From Flavobacterium sp. UGB4466 (GTDB lineage: Bacteria; Bacteroidota; Bacteroidia; Flavobacteriales; Flavobacteriaceae): DNA of 64,000 nucleotides. Shown here in pieces: positions 16,637 to 25,843 of this stretch. The notes under the pieces are model-generated. The model was not told the DNA's origin and made no database searches. It saw only the letters and a list, made by a program, of their open reading frames with translations. Both the position numbers and the translations under genes were made by a program. Each line of letters begins with the position of its first letter. The first letter of the stretch is position 1. Location of the stretch: NCBI RefSeq assembly GCF_903469665.1, contig NZ_CAGKLC010000003.1, forward strand, positions 58,566 through 122,565, read 5' to 3'.

Positions 16637-18697
16637 ATGAAAAGACAATTTAGCAGACCTTTGTTCTGCGCCCTTTTTTCAGCAGTTTCATTTACAGCAG
16701 TCAATGCTCAGAATGCAACTTCCAAAGAACCAGGTATTAATGTTTCGTACATGAATCCTAAAATCAGTGCCGGTCAGGACTTTTTCCAATATGTAAACGG
16801 AACCTGGCTTGACAAAACTCAAATTCCTAATGATCGTACCACATGGGGAAGTTTCAATGAGTTGATCAAAAAAACAGATAAAGACGCGATGTCTATTCTG
16901 AAAGAGGCTTCTAAAAATCCAAAGTACAAATCAGATACTGACCAGGGTAAAGCCGTAAACTTGTTTTCAACAATTTTAGATACAGTTGGGAGAAACAAAG
17001 CGGGCATAAAACCGCTGCAGCCTTACTTTAAAAAAATTGATGCGATTAAAAATGTTGCTGATCTTCAAAAATACCTGACTGAAATCGGACAGGAAGGGAA
17101 TAGCGTATTTTTTGGAATTTATATTGGAGCCGATGAGAAAAATAGTTCTAAAAACTCCGTAATGCTTTATCCAAACAGATTAGGATTGCCGGATCAGGAT
17201 TATTATATCTCTGAGGATAAAGATTCTAAAGAGAAGCGTTCAAAATATGTACTTCATTTGGCGAGAGTGATGCAGTTTACTGGCGAATCGCCGGAAAAAG
17301 CAAAGCAAAGTGCTGCCGGAATTTTAGCCTTAGAAACACAATTGTCAAAACCAAGACTGAATCGTGTAGAAAGCAGAGACAGTCGTTTGCAATACAATCC
17401 AATGACCGTTGCTGAACTTCAAAAATTAACGCCTGCTATTAATTGGGATGCTTATCTCTCAAGTCTTGGTTTGGCAAAATTGCAGAGTATAGTAGTGACG
17501 GAGCCTAAATACATGAAAGCTTTACAAACTGTTTTTACAGAGAATAAAGTAGCACTTTGGAAAGAATACCTGAAATGGGATTTGCTTAACTCTTATTCAA
17601 GTGAGTTGTCAACAGATTTGGAGACGGCTAATTTTGATTTTTACAGCAAGACCTTAAGAGGTGCGATCAAACAATTGCCACGTGAAGAAAAAGCATTGCA
17701 GGTGGTAAATTCAAGTGTTGGTGAAGCATTGGGTAAGTTATATGTAGAGAAAGTGTTTCCTGCTGAAGCAAAAGCAAAAGCGGTAGACATGATTCATAAC
17801 GTAATTCAGGCATACAAAACCCGTATTAATAATTTGACCTGGATGTCTGCGGCTACAAAGATAAAAGCGATTGAAAAACTGGATAAACTTACTGTAAAAG
17901 TAGGGTATCCGGATAAATGGAAAGACTACTCGGCCCTTGAAATTAAAGGTGTAGCTGAGGGAGGAAGTTATTTCGAGAATATGGTAAATCTGTCTAAGTG
18001 GAATTTCAAAAAAGGAATCGACAAATTATACAAACCAGTTGATAAAACCGAGTGGGGAATGTCGCCACAGACTGTAAATGCTTATTTCAATCCATCGTAC
18101 AACGAGATTGTATTCCCGGCAGCAATTTTACAGCCTCCGTTCTACAATTATCAGGCAGATGAAGCGGTGAACTACGGAGGTATCGGAGCGGTTATTGGTC
18201 ATGAAATCTCTCATGGTTTTGATGATTCAGGCGCACGTTACAATGCCGAAGGAAACCTGGTAGACTGGTGGACACCGGAAGATTTAAAACAATTTACGGC
18301 ACTTGGTACTGCTTTGGCAGATCAATACAGTGCTTTAGAGCCTTTACCGGGTATTCACGTTGATGGTAAATTTACGTTAGGCGAAAATATCGGTGATTTA
18401 GGTGGTATTAATGCTGCTTACGATGGTTTGCAGTTGTATTTAAAAGCGCATGGGAATCCGGGATTGATTGACGGATTTACTCCGGAGCAACGTTTCTTTA
18501 TCTCATGGGCAACGGTGTGGAGAACCAAAACGAGAGACGAAGCCCTTAAAAATCAGGTAAAAACAGATCCGCATTCACCTGGAATGTACAGAGCTGTTGT
18601 TCCGGTTCAGAACGTAGATGCCTTTTACGATGCTTTCGGAATTAAAAAGGGAGACAAAATGTATGTTGATCCTGATAAAAGAGTAAAAATCTGGTAA
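16637..18697 (+). CDS. M13 family metallopeptidase (PepO/neprilysin-like), copy 1
   Basis: Exported protein of 686 residues with signal peptide (cleavage near VNAQ). The zinc site is HEISH at 522-526, with the third ligand Glu583 in ENIGDLGG. The substrate-binding NAYFNPSYNEIVFPA precedes it. The N-terminal peptidase M13 domain (about 45-430) is complete. The family degrades oligopeptides outside the cytoplasm. It is a tandem paralogue of the next gene, with the same length. It ends in a strong terminator. Confidence 0.92.
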   Translation: MKRQFSRPLFCALFSAVSFTAVNAQNATSKEPGINVSYMNPKISAGQDFFQYVNGTWLDKTQIPNDRTTWGSFNELIKKTDKDAMSILKEASKNPKYKSDTDQGKAVNLFSTILDTVGRNKAGIKPLQPYFKKIDAIKNVADLQKYLTEIGQEGNSVFFGIYIGADEKNSSKNSVMLYPNRLGLPDQDYYISEDKDSKEKRSKYVLHLARVMQFTGESPEKAKQSAAGILALETQLSKPRLNRVESRDSRLQYNPMTVAELQKLTPAINWDAYLSSLGLAKLQSIVVTEPKYMKALQTVFTENKVALWKEYLKWDLLNSYSSELSTDLETANFDFYSKTLRGAIKQLPREEKALQVVNSSVGEALGKLYVEKVFPAEAKAKAVDMIHNVIQAYKTRINNLTWMSAATKIKAIEKLDKLTVKVGYPDKWKDYSALEIKGVAEGGSYFENMVNLSKWNFKKGIDKLYKPVDKTEWGMSPQTVNAYFNPSYNEIVFPAAILQPPFYNYQADEAVNYGGIGAVIGHEISHGFDDSGARYNAEGNLVDWWTPEDLKQFTALGTALADQYSALEPLPGIHVDGKFTLGENIGDLGGINAAYDGLQLYLKAHGNPGLIDGFTPEQRFFISWATVWRTKTRDEALKNQVKTDPHSPGMYRAVVPVQNVDAFYDAFGIKKGDKMYVDPDKRVKIW

Positions 18698-18712
18698 TAA
18701 ATAAAACCATAG

Positions 18713-18740
18713 AAAACGACGCTAATTTAGCGTCGTTTTT
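18713..18740 (+). terminator. terminator after M13 copy 1
   Basis: AAAACGACGCTAA pairs with TTAGCGTCGTTTT (18713-18725 and 18727-18739), with a T-run at the end. Confidence 0.85.
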
Positions 18741-18935
18741 GATTTCTGTAAAGATCTTTATCTGTTTTTTTCTCATGCAGATTTAGGAGATCTTTAATTT
18801 TAAGGATGTACTATAAAAATAAAGGAGTGTAAACCATCTAACTAATCATGGGTATAGAAGCAGGCCATAGTCTGAAGGCATTCCGGGAGTCAATTTTATG
18901 TGAAAAATTTAACATGACGTTTGGAATAATTAGAA

Positions 18936-18943
18936 TATGTTTG
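18936..18943 (+). promoter_or_regulatory. -7 element of second M13 gene (TATGTTTG)
   Basis: TAnnTTTG match 28 nt before the ATG, in a block that resembles the region in front of the first M13 gene (AAAAATTTAACAT, then GTTTG). Confidence 0.6.
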
Positions 18944-18970
18944 TGTATATACTAAAAACTACAAATAAAA

Positions 18971-21031
18971 ATGATCAAACAACTACGAAAACCAATGTTT
19001 TGTGTTGTTTCTGCAATGGTTACCATTACCGCAGTAAACGCACAAAGTGCAAAACCAAAAGAGCCCGGTATCAATCTGTCTAATATGAATACCAAAGTAA
19101 GTCCGAAAGAAGATTTCTTTAAGTATGTAAACGGGACCTGGTTAGACAAAACTGAAATTCCTGGTGATAGAAATTCCTGGGGAAGTTTCAATGAACTACG
19201 TCAGAAAACGGACAATGATGCACTTGCTATCTTAAAAGAAGCATCAAAAGATCCTAAGTACAAATCCAATACAGATCAGGGTAAAGCGATTGCTTTATTC
19301 AATACGATTTTAGATACTGTTGGACGCAATAAAAGAGGAGTTACACCGCTTCAGCCTTTCTTAAAAAAGATCGATGCCATTAAAAATGTAACAGATCTTC
19401 AAAACTTCTTTATCGAAATGCAGCCACAAGGCGGTATTGGTTTCTTTGGTGTTTTTGTTGGTGCTGATGCTAAAAACAGTAACAAAAACACGGTTAACTT
19501 AAGTCCGGGTGGTTTAGGATTATCGGACAAAGATTATTACAACGCTGATGATAAAGATTCAAAAGAAAAACGTGAGAAGTATGAAGTACACGTTGCCAGA
19601 ATGTTACAGTTTATTGGTGAATCTCCTGCAAAAGCAAAAGAAAGTGCCAAGCAAATTCTGGCTTTAGAAATCGAATTGTCTGCTCCAAGATTAGATCGTG
19701 TAGAGCGCAGAGACCGTAGAAAACAGTACAATCCAACAGCAATTGCTGATTTAAAAAAGAACACGCCTTCTATCCAATGGGAAAAATATTTTACCGGAAT
19801 TGGAATGGCAAAATTGGATAGTGTAAATGTGGCGCAACCGCGTTATATGATCGCTTTGGAAAAGACATTTTCGGAAAAGAAAGTAGAGGCCTGGAAAGAA
19901 TACTTAAAATGGTCTTTATTAAACAGAACCGCTTCAACTTTGAGTACAGATATCGAAAATGCTAATTTTGATTTCTACGGAAAAACGTTGACAGGTGCTT
20001 TAAAACAACGTCCTCGTGAAGAAATGGCGTTACAGGTAATTAATACTGCTACCGGTGAAGCCTTAGGAAAATTGTATGTAGAGAAATTATTCCCTGCTGA
20101 AGCAAAAGACAAAGCAAAGAAAATGATTGCTAATGTAATGTTAGCTTACGAAAACAGAATTAATGCATTGCCTTGGATGTCACAACAAACCAAAGTAAAA
20201 GCCATTGAGAAATTGAAGAAACTAACCATTAAAATCGGATATCCTGATAAATGGAAAGACTATTCAGCATTAGAGCTTAAAAATGTAGGGGAAGGCGGAA
20301 CCTATTTTGACAATATGAGAAGCATCTCAAAATGGGCTTATGCTGAGAACCTGGCTAAATTAGGAAAACCGGTTGATAAAACAGAATGGGGAATGTCTCC
20401 ACAAACGGTAAATGCTTACTTCAACCCATCTTACAACGAGATTGTTTTCCCGGCAGCGATCCTTCAACCGCCTTTTTACAATTATCAAGCGGACGAAGCT
20501 GTGAACTACGGTGGAATTGGAGCAGTAATCGGACACGAGATTTCTCACGGATTTGATGATTCAGGAGCACGTTACAATGCTGACGGTAATCTTGTAGACT
20601 GGTGGACTCCGGAAGATTTAAAACAATTTACAGCTCTTGGAGCAGCCCTTGCAGCACAGTACAGCGCTTTAGAGCCTCTGCCTGGAATTCACGTAGATGG
20701 TAAATTTACTTTAGGTGAAAACATCGGAGACTTAGGTGGAATTAATGCAGCTTACGATGGATTGCAATTGTATTTGAAAGCCAATGGAAATCCGGGATTA
20801 ATTGACGGATTTACGCCAGAGCAGCGTTTCTTTATTTCTTGGGCTACGGTATGGAGAACGAAATCTAGAGATGAGGCTATAAAAAGCCAGGTTAAAACAG
20901 ATCCGCATTCACCTGGAATGTACAGAGCTGTAGTGCCAATTCAAAATGTTGATGCTTTTTACAAGGCTTTCGATATTAAAAAAGGAGACAAAATGTATAT
21001 TGATCCTGATAAAAGAGTTAAAATCTGGTAA
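18971..21031 (+). CDS. M13 family metallopeptidase (PepO/neprilysin-like), copy 2
   Basis: Exported protein of 686 residues, same domain order as its upstream neighbour, with HEISH at 522-526 and ENIGDLGG. By eye the last 219 residues (from VDKTEWGMSPQ) differ from copy 1 at only about 11 positions, whereas the N-terminal half differs much more. Codons in the conserved part differ at many silent sites, so this is an older duplication held by selection. It has its own promoter and terminator. The divergent N-terminal domain may mean different substrates. Confidence 0.92.
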   Translation: MIKQLRKPMFCVVSAMVTITAVNAQSAKPKEPGINLSNMNTKVSPKEDFFKYVNGTWLDKTEIPGDRNSWGSFNELRQKTDNDALAILKEASKDPKYKSNTDQGKAIALFNTILDTVGRNKRGVTPLQPFLKKIDAIKNVTDLQNFFIEMQPQGGIGFFGVFVGADAKNSNKNTVNLSPGGLGLSDKDYYNADDKDSKEKREKYEVHVARMLQFIGESPAKAKESAKQILALEIELSAPRLDRVERRDRRKQYNPTAIADLKKNTPSIQWEKYFTGIGMAKLDSVNVAQPRYMIALEKTFSEKKVEAWKEYLKWSLLNRTASTLSTDIENANFDFYGKTLTGALKQRPREEMALQVINTATGEALGKLYVEKLFPAEAKDKAKKMIANVMLAYENRINALPWMSQQTKVKAIEKLKKLTIKIGYPDKWKDYSALELKNVGEGGTYFDNMRSISKWAYAENLAKLGKPVDKTEWGMSPQTVNAYFNPSYNEIVFPAAILQPPFYNYQADEAVNYGGIGAVIGHEISHGFDDSGARYNADGNLVDWWTPEDLKQFTALGAALAAQYSALEPLPGIHVDGKFTLGENIGDLGGINAAYDGLQLYLKANGNPGLIDGFTPEQRFFISWATVWRTKSRDEAIKSQVKTDPHSPGMYRAVVPIQNVDAFYKAFDIKKGDKMYIDPDKRVKIW

Positions 21032-21043
21032 CAGAAGATCCAT

Positions 21044-21077
21044 AAAAAACGGCGCTAATTTTAGCGCCGTTTTTGTT
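21044..21077. terminator. terminator after M13 copy 2
   Basis: AAAACGGCGCTAA pairs with TTAGCGCCGTTTT across a short loop, with flanking A and T runs. It is related in sequence to the terminator of copy 1 and may also serve the convergent GyrI-like gene. Confidence 0.85.
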
Positions 21078-21084
21078 TTTGTAT

Positions 21085-21531
21085 TTATGAGATCGCAATA
21101 AATATATCTACTGCCGCATCTTCAGGATTTTGAGCCTGTTCCCCGTAAATTTCAAAATCTTCGGTATAAAGTCTGTCTAAATCCGAGTTCCAAATTTTCA
21201 TCCATTCGTTAATCACAATACCATCGGCCAGATTGCCTTTGGCTGTAAACTTTTGGTAATGAACTCCGGAGATTGTTTTGGCAACCATTCCTTCCGGGAT
21301 AATAGTTAGATTTTCTACTACACAGCCCAATATAGTGGTATAAGGACGTGTATAATCCTTCTCATAGTCCGTATAGATACAATAGATCGCATTACTAGTT
21401 TTATTGGGAATTTTTTGAAGAATTCCTTCTGACATAAATCGATTCCAAAGTGCCGGAATATCTGTTCCCGATTGGCCATTTTCGTTAGTCGTTCGTATTG
21501 AAATACCAATCACATTGAATTTTTGTTCCAT
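21085..21531 (-). CDS. GyrI-like / AraC effector-binding domain protein
   Basis: Stand-alone effector-binding (SRPBCC-GyrI-like) domain of 148 residues with no DNA-binding part. Typical elements are IPALWNRF, a CIYTDYEKDY strand, GCVVENL, and IVINEWMKIWNSDL near the end. Members bind small hydrophobic ligands, and some protect gyrase or hydrolyse toxic compounds. No partner is evident next to it. Confidence 0.8.
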   Translation of the reverse strand: MEQKFNVIGISIRTTNENGQSGTDIPALWNRFMSEGILQKIPNKTSNAIYCIYTDYEKDYTRPYTTILGCVVENLTIIPEGMVAKTISGVHYQKFTAKGNLADGIVINEWMKIWNSDLDRLYTEDFEIYGEQAQNPEDAAVDIFIAIS

Positions 21532-21605
21532 CTTAGCTGTTTTTTGTTAAGCTGTAAAGGTAAAATGTTGCAATGACAACAGTATGTCAGCAGGAAACGA
21601 TAATT

Positions 21606-22007
21606 TTACTTTAAATGGCTGTAAATATAGGTTTCAATTGCTTTTAGCTCTTCATCCGACATTGCCTGTGTTACCGGAAAATTAGTCTTCATAACAGCAA
21701 ACTGACTCGGGTCAACAATAGGGTCGGCATTTCCTTTCAGGAAAGTAACAATGTCTCCGTTTTTGTCTTTGTATATTTTGGCTATTTCCTGAATACTTGG
21801 GCCAATTACTTTTTTGTCTGGCTGGTGGCAGGAGAAACAATTTCCCTGTCCTTCAAAAATTTGTTTTCCAAATTCTTCCGGAGTTTTGGCTTTTGCTGTT
21901 TCTCCTTCTGAATAGGCTTCCGTTGTAGTTTCAACTGGCGTTTCTGCAGTTTCTTTTTTACAGGATGCAAACGCTAAAACGGCTGATAAGAATAGTATTT
22001 TTTTCAT
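21606..22007 (-). CDS. lipoprotein monoheme cytochrome c
   Basis: Protein of 133 residues with lipobox AFASC (Cys16), an acidic linker, and a class I cytochrome c domain. The heme site is CFSCH near residue 75 and the distal Met is probably in FAVMKTNFPVT; the C-terminal helix AIETYIYSHLK closes the fold. It is membrane-anchored and carries electrons in the periplasm. It starts 1 nt after the hemB stop codon, so heme synthesis and a heme protein share an operon. Confidence 0.9.
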   Translation of the reverse strand: MKKILFLSAVLAFASCKKETAETPVETTTEAYSEGETAKAKTPEEFGKQIFEGQGNCFSCHQPDKKVIGPSIQEIAKIYKDKNGDIVTFLKGNADPIVDPSQFAVMKTNFPVTQAMSDEELKAIETYIYSHLK

Positions 22008-22008
22008 A

Positions 22009-23001
22009 TTATTTATTTAGTAAGACTGCTGCTTCTTTTGCAAAATAGGTTGTGATAATATTGGCACCTGCGCGCTTAATGCAATAAAGTTGCTCTAACA
22101 TAATTTTGTCGTGATCAAGCCACCCTCTTTCTGCTGCGGCCTTTACCATAGCGTACTCACCAGATACTTGGTAAACAGCAACCGGTACCTGAACGGCATT
22201 TTTTACCTCACGAACAATGTCTAAATAAGCAATTCCCGGTTTTACCATAACGATATCTGCACCCTCTTCAACATCTAATAAAGCTTCACGAATTCCTTCA
22301 ATTCGGTTGGCATAATCCATTTGGTACGTCTTCTTATCTTTTGGGATATTTTGAGAATCTACAGGAGCAGAATCTAATGCGTCACGAAATGGTCCGTAAA
22401 ATGCCGAAGCATATTTGGCACTGTAGCTCATGATTCCCACATTGTGGTGTCCGTTTTCTTCCAATGCTTTTCTAATAGCTAAAACCCTTCCGTCCATCAT
22501 ATCACTTGGTGCAACAAAATCGGCTCCGGCTTCGGCGTGGCTTAAACTCATTCGGGTTAACGCATCAACCGTAGGATCATTCAGAAGCTGTCCGTTTTCT
22601 ATAATTCCGTCATGACCATAAATTGAGTAAGGATCGAGAGCCACGTCCGGCATTACAATCATTTCAGGAACAGCATCTTTTATCGCGCGGATGGTTTGTT
22701 GCATCAAACCGTCTTTGTTCCAGGCTTCGACACCTTTGTTGTCTTTTAAATGATCGCTGATTTTTACGTAGATGTTCACCGCTTTAATGCCTAAATCCCA
22801 GGCTTCTTTTACTTCTTTAATGGTGTTGTCGAGAGAATGACGGTAAATTCCCGGCATAGACGGTATGGCTACTTTTACATCTTTTCCTTCAGTAACAAAC
22901 ATCGGAAGCATAAAATCCTGTGGACTTAAACTGGTTTCACGAACTAAAGAACGAATGGATTCATTGGTTCTTAAACGGCGGTTTCTTTGTAATGGGAACA
23001 T
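22009..23001 (-). CDS. hemB: delta-aminolevulinic acid dehydratase (porphobilinogen synthase)
   Basis: Protein of 330 residues, normal length. It condenses two 5-aminolevulinate molecules into porphobilinogen. Active-site lysines lie in SYSAKYASAFYGPFR and VMVKPGIAYLD. At the metal site the zinc-type cysteines are replaced: the segment reads DVALDPYSIYGHDG, the pattern of Mg-dependent enzymes. The leader immediately upstream of the start has four copies of a 7-bp repeat. The hemB-cytochrome c pair is separate from the main hem locus. Confidence 0.95.
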   Translation of the reverse strand: MFPLQRNRRLRTNESIRSLVRETSLSPQDFMLPMFVTEGKDVKVAIPSMPGIYRHSLDNTIKEVKEAWDLGIKAVNIYVKISDHLKDNKGVEAWNKDGLMQQTIRAIKDAVPEMIVMPDVALDPYSIYGHDGIIENGQLLNDPTVDALTRMSLSHAEAGADFVAPSDMMDGRVLAIRKALEENGHHNVGIMSYSAKYASAFYGPFRDALDSAPVDSQNIPKDKKTYQMDYANRIEGIREALLDVEEGADIVMVKPGIAYLDIVREVKNAVQVPVAVYQVSGEYAMVKAAAERGWLDHDKIMLEQLYCIKRAGANIITTYFAKEAAVLLNK

Positions 23002-23006
23002 AAAAA

Positions 23007-23035
23007 TTTAGATTTTAGATTTTAGATTTTAGATT
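23007..23035. repeat. 7-bp tandem repeat in hemB leader (TTTTAGA x4)
   Basis: Four tandem copies of TTTTAGA begin 6 nt upstream of the hemB start codon (leader reads TCTAAAA on the gene strand). Copy number could vary by slippage. Confidence 0.85.
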
Positions 23036-23321
23036 GCAACCCATTTCTTCGAAATATGATGGAGAATCCTACTTTCTAAAGTGTATTGTTTTTTGTTTTT
23101 TTGAAGATTGTGTTACTTTTTAATAAGTGGCACAAAGTTAAAGAAAAAGGAACAGAATTAGGCATTTAGCCTCCGGTGGAATCCGTTAATATTATCTAAA
23201 AATTTGTGGAATATGGCAGTTACATCTTCGTTCGTTAAGTTTTAAAAGCAATTGGTGATCTAAATTTAGAATTAACTTTCAGACTCTGGTTTTTTTGAAT
23301 ATTTACCTATAAATTTGTCTA
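23036..23321. promoter_or_regulatory. divergent intergenic region hemB / lipoprotein operon
   Basis: The 320-nt gap between divergent genes has a minus-strand -7 match TAACTTTG (complement of 23133-23140) that could serve hemB with a leader of about 130 nt. It also has a plus-strand match TAAATTTG at 23310-23317, only 4 nt before the lipoprotein ATG; if used, that transcript would be nearly leaderless. No small gene or RNA fold was recognised. Confidence 0.35.
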
Positions 23322-23954
23322 ATGAAGAAATTTCTCGCATTATGCTGTTGTTTACTGCTAACCAGCTGTTTTGAAATAACAGAAAGAATCAAACATCACG
23401 AGGATCAAAGTGGAGAATACACACTCATGGTTGACTTTTCGAAATCATGGTTTAAGACAAAATCGGCCATGTGGATGGAAGAGGTTGATGGTGTAAAAAT
23501 CCCAAACGAACAGGAAATCACCAAAAAACTGGAAGATTTTAAAGTCAAAGCCTTAAAAATTGACGGTATTACCAATGTAACCACTAAAACTGATTTTAAT
23601 CAGTATGTTTTTATTATCAAACTCAATTATGCCAATTTGAAAGCACTCAATGCTGTTGTTAATACGATAAACAATCAGAGCAATCAAGTTCATTTTAGCA
23701 GCAATACCAAAAGTTTTGAAAGGATCGCCTCTTATCCGGTTCCTGAAAAAGTAGTAAAAGATCCAAAGAAAAAGGAAGATCTGGAAGCGGCAAGTATTAC
23801 AGCGATTTATACTTTTGATAAAGATGTTAAGGCCGTAGAGAATCCGAACAGCAGAATTTCACCAAACAAAAAGACCGTTTTCTTAAAACAAAGTATGTAC
23901 AGCGTACTTAAAAAATCGGCCCTAATGAACAATACAATCCAATTAACCCCTTGA
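23322..23954 (+). CDS. lipoprotein of unknown function
   Basis: Protein of 210 residues with a signal peptide and lipobox LLTSC (Cys16). It is a mixed alpha/beta domain with MVDFSKSWFKTKSAMW and a VNTINNQSNQVHF segment. I do not recognise the family. It lies 3 nt before a 604-residue exported protein, so the two are surely co-transcribed and may act together at the membrane. Confidence 0.8.
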   Translation: MKKFLALCCCLLLTSCFEITERIKHHEDQSGEYTLMVDFSKSWFKTKSAMWMEEVDGVKIPNEQEITKKLEDFKVKALKIDGITNVTTKTDFNQYVFIIKLNYANLKALNAVVNTINNQSNQVHFSSNTKSFERIASYPVPEKVVKDPKKKEDLEAASITAIYTFDKDVKAVENPNSRISPNKKTVFLKQSMYSVLKKSALMNNTIQLTP

Positions 23955-23957
23955 TTT

Positions 23958-25772
23958 ATGAAGCAATTTTACATTTTATTTTTAATATTGGCCACCCATT
24001 TGACTTTTGGACAGATCAATTCAAAATCCTACGATTATTTTGTGCAGTTTAACGGAGATCAGCTTTCGAAAAAAGTAAGCGTTGATCAAATATTAAATCA
24101 TCCGTTAATTAGCAAATACAAAGAAGGTAAAGCCAGTCTCGATCTTAAGAAATATACCGCTCTTTTTAAGTTGGATCAAAAGATAACCGTTCATGGTAAC
24201 TTCACAGACAGTATTCCGTATTATCAGGTGACACTTCCGATTAAAAACAAAGAAGCAGTGAAGCAGTTTTTAATTGAAGAGCATACAAAGAATAAAAACA
24301 CGGATTCAGTTGAGGTTCCCGTAATTCAGGATTATGGCAAATACGCTGTTTTTACACCAAAATATCAAAAGACTTCATTTGTCTGGAACGATAATTATCT
24401 GGTGTTGATTGAATTGACTAAAAAATACAAGCCAAAATCATACGATTGGGAAGACAGAACGCAGGATTCTATTGCGATAGATGAACCTTATCAGGAAACT
24501 TCAACGGAAACAACAGCAGAACCTGCGCAATCGGCTGAAGAGGCTGCGGCGAGTGCTGCAAAAGAAACAGAAGAAGCTGTAGCGGTGTCTAATGCCGAAT
24601 ACGAGAAAGCAGAGGCCGATTTTAATCTTTTGCAGAAAGAACAGCAAAGTCTTTTTATCAAGTCATTGTTCGAAAATGGATTCATGGCTCCGGTTTCAGA
24701 GAAGGTAAACGCCGCGGCAGATATTTCGTCCTGGCTGAATTACAGTTCGGCGATGACCAGTTTAAATTCGGCTTATGGTCTTTTATCGAAATTCACCAGT
24801 TACAATAAGTTTTTACCCATGCAGAATAATGCGGCAAATATGGTAAAAGGAATTAATCTGGATTTTTATTTTGAGAATGACAACGCCCGTATTGAAGAAG
24901 TGATTGAATATGCTGAACCAATGGCGGCTATCGTGGGAAAAATGACGGACAGAAAAATCAACAAAAACATTTTTAATTATTTTCCGGATGAAAAACCTTT
25001 AGGATATATGTCTTATCATATCAATACGAAGGCGGCACTGGAAAAATTTCCAACGTTAGTGGCAGATTTATTTCAAAGTCAGTATTTAGTAAAAGAAGAC
25101 TTGACGATTATTACGGATTTAATTTCGACGATCGTGGACGAAGAAGCTACAGCGACGCTTTTTGATGGTGATTTAAGTATGTTTTTGTATCATGTAAATG
25201 AAGTTGAGGTAACTAAGAAAATATATGGGTATGATGAAAATTATGAAGAGAAGATCACAGAGGAAAAAGTGAAGAAGAACATTCCGTTATTCTCTATGGT
25301 ATTTACTTCAACCCATCCTACTTTTGGTGATAAGTTAATCCAATTAGGACTGCGCAAAAAATTCCTGGAACAAAAGGGAGATTTTTATGAAATTTTTGGA
25401 ACGGAAGACTATGGAACTATTTTTATTAAAAAAGACAAAGATGTGGTTATGATAGCCAATACTTTAGATTATTTTAATGACGGAAAAGGAGTTTTTGTTA
25501 AGGAAGCAAAAAAGGAATTAAAGAAAAATTACATCTCCGGAAAGTTAAATTTTGCAAGGGCATCATTTGCTTATGAGAATTCTGGTAAAGCAAAAGGAAA
25601 AGATTCAGAAAAATTGAAACGATTGTCAGAGCAGTTTAGTGATATTGCCGTGCAGTCTCCTAAAAAACTGATCGATAACAAATTGAAATTTGAGTTGAAA
25701 TTAAACGCTTTAAAATCAGATAAAAATATCATCTTGCAAACGTTGGACTTGGCAGAAGAATTGAGTAAATAA
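23958..25772 (+). CDS. exported protein of unknown function, 604 residues
   Basis: Signal peptide (about 1-18, LTFGQ) followed by YDYFVQFNGDQLSKKVSVDQIL. A low-complexity Ala/Glu-rich stretch at about 175-225 probably forms a helical linker or coiled coil between an N-terminal domain and a larger C-terminal domain (about 235-604). It resembles DUF4836-type Bacteroidota proteins only loosely. There is no catalytic motif. It is the second gene of a two-gene operon and ends in a clear terminator shared with the convergent aldolase gene. Confidence 0.75.
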   Translation: MKQFYILFLILATHLTFGQINSKSYDYFVQFNGDQLSKKVSVDQILNHPLISKYKEGKASLDLKKYTALFKLDQKITVHGNFTDSIPYYQVTLPIKNKEAVKQFLIEEHTKNKNTDSVEVPVIQDYGKYAVFTPKYQKTSFVWNDNYLVLIELTKKYKPKSYDWEDRTQDSIAIDEPYQETSTETTAEPAQSAEEAAASAAKETEEAVAVSNAEYEKAEADFNLLQKEQQSLFIKSLFENGFMAPVSEKVNAAADISSWLNYSSAMTSLNSAYGLLSKFTSYNKFLPMQNNAANMVKGINLDFYFENDNARIEEVIEYAEPMAAIVGKMTDRKINKNIFNYFPDEKPLGYMSYHINTKAALEKFPTLVADLFQSQYLVKEDLTIITDLISTIVDEEATATLFDGDLSMFLYHVNEVEVTKKIYGYDENYEEKITEEKVKKNIPLFSMVFTSTHPTFGDKLIQLGLRKKFLEQKGDFYEIFGTEDYGTIFIKKDKDVVMIANTLDYFNDGKGVFVKEAKKELKKNYISGKLNFARASFAYENSGKAKGKDSEKLKRLSEQFSDIAVQSPKKLIDNKLKFELKLNALKSDKNIILQTLDLAEELSK

Positions 25773-25793
25773 TCTAAAGCTCACTATAAAATC

Positions 25794-25832
25794 AAAATCC
25801 CCGAAAGAGATCAAATCTTTTTCGGGGATTTT
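25794..25832. terminator. bidirectional terminator
   Basis: AAAATCCCCGAAA (25794-25806) pairs with TTTCGGGGATTTT (25820-25832), with T-run and A-run flanks. It sits between the unknown exported protein and the convergent aldolase gene. Confidence 0.9.
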
Positions 25833-25843
25833 TTATTCTGATT

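Noticed and set aside
18560..20931. Recent gene conversion between the two M13 genes
   Set aside because: Many silent differences lie throughout the conserved half; only a 38-nt stretch is identical.
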